A stretch of DNA of 64,000 nt from Pegea sp. RAD2-039. Its lineage: Eukaryota; Chordata; Thaliacea; Salpida; Salpidae. Positions within the stretch are counted from its first letter, which is position 1, and the number at the start of each line of letters is the position of its first letter. The notes under the pieces are model-generated. The model searched no databases. It saw nothing but the letters and a program-made list of their open reading frames with translations, and was not told the DNA's origin. The translations under genes were made by a program, and so were the position numbers. The stretch covers positions 372,001 to 436,000 of the forward strand of contig JAQGEQ010000318.1 in the NCBI GenBank assembly GCA_034620365.1. Direction: 5' to 3'. Positions 63,232 to 64,000 of the stretch are shown here, piece by piece.

Positions 63232-64000
63232 TAAATAAATTTTACTAGTAGATTGCTGTGAAGTTTATTTTCAGTATAAAGTTGCTTTTGAGGTCGTGTT
63301 TATTTTCAAAAATATTTAGAATAAAATCAAAATGTTCTTTCATGAATATTTCATATTTTTTAATTGTTTGATAATTTACAAAATATAAAAAAGTTTGTTA
63401 GAATTTAGAGATTTATTTTAATCATCAAATCAGATCTTTTTTGTTTGAAGTTATTTAGAAATTGAAGTTCATTAAATTTTCAACAAATTTTTGTCTAATA
63501 AGAAACAAATTCTGTGAAATTAGAAAGTTTATTAACGATACATCTTATAGTGAACTTCTAAACAAAAGTAGGATTTGATTAATTACTAAAAGTTAACGAT
63601 TTAAAGATTTGTTCATTCGTCATTTTCGACATAAACGAAAACGCATTCAGTTCTGACTACAAAATTTTATAATAAAGTGTTTAATCAAGATAAAAACTAA
63701 AAAAATTTTTCACTTTATTCAGCGAAATTTTACAACTTTTCTAAATATTTTTATAAGTATCATTGACCTCGTCAATGATTTCATATAACATGATACCATG
63801 TTTCAAGGTTCTTGTGGTTTATTCTGTACATTGGTCTGACTTTCTCATTATTATTTCTTTGAATATTATGATGAGATAAAATGTTAGTTGGCTCTGAAAC
63901 TCGCCCAGAAACACAAACAGATTCACAAGGTTCTCTTATTATAGATTTTATGGTGATAACCAGAATTACATACTGATAGATATTTGAGGTTTTTAAACTT
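63232..64000. other. Class II spacer after copy H (cut by window end)
   Basis: The sequence follows the class II pattern: stop-overlapping AATAAA, then AT-rich DNA, then the 9-bp-stem hairpin near 63758 and the start of the conserved open stretch. The array therefore continues beyond the window. Confidence 0.6.

Noticed and set aside
1..64000. CRISPR array or satellite repeat as an explanation of the repetition
   Set aside because: The repeat units are 6.7-10.6 kb with genes inside; there are no short regular repeats with unique spacers.
1..64000. tRNA or rRNA genes
   Set aside because: No cloverleaf-like or rRNA-like stretch was noticed by eye; a tRNAscan or Infernal run would settle it.

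Overview
The window is strongly AT-rich eukaryotic DNA with many short GT-AG introns. It holds part of a tandem array of closely related kelch-like (BTB-BACK-Kelch) genes, all on the + strand. Gene architecture, a VPS35L-derived fragment and non-LTR retrotransposon remnants point to an invertebrate animal; I cannot name the phylum. Nothing bacterial or viral was recognised. Both window ends lie inside repeat units, so the array continues on both sides.

Layout: eight copies (called A to H here) start at 1523, 9230, 17744, 28333, 36800, 46023, 52707 and 61391. A, B, D, E and G have intact 11-exon models of 578, 592, 600, 579 and 578 residues. C has the same 11 exons but a TAA stop at codon 21. 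F and H share an in-frame deletion that removes the BTB and BACK domains, leaving 7-exon kelch-only genes of 353 and 372 residues. Intron 1 is 364 nt in the six full-length copies. Every copy has an AATAAA overlapping its stop codon, palindromic TGACGTCA sites in introns, and a GC-rich element about 670 nt before the ATG.

The spacers are also duplicated. Each one ends with a truncated LINE reverse-transcriptase remnant followed by the GC-rich element. Class I spacers follow A and F and form the second half of the C-D spacer. Class II spacers follow B, E, G and H and form the first half of the C-D spacer; they carry decayed minus-strand exon remnants and a small zinc-ribbon frame. The D-E spacer has a unique 2.5 kb block with a decayed minus-strand gene fragment that I recognise as VPS35L. 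The stretch from the A-B spacer through B is nearly identical to the stretch from the C-D spacer through D, a recent duplication of about 7.7 kb.

Proposed function (family knowledge plus inference): the full-length proteins would be Cullin-3 E3 ubiquitin ligase substrate adaptors. Differences between copies concentrate in the b-c and d-a loops of the six-bladed propeller, the face that binds substrate in known KLHL proteins, while blade cores, intron lengths and spacers stay almost constant. This looks like a substrate-receptor family diversifying its binding surface, with kelch-only members that would have lost ligase coupling.
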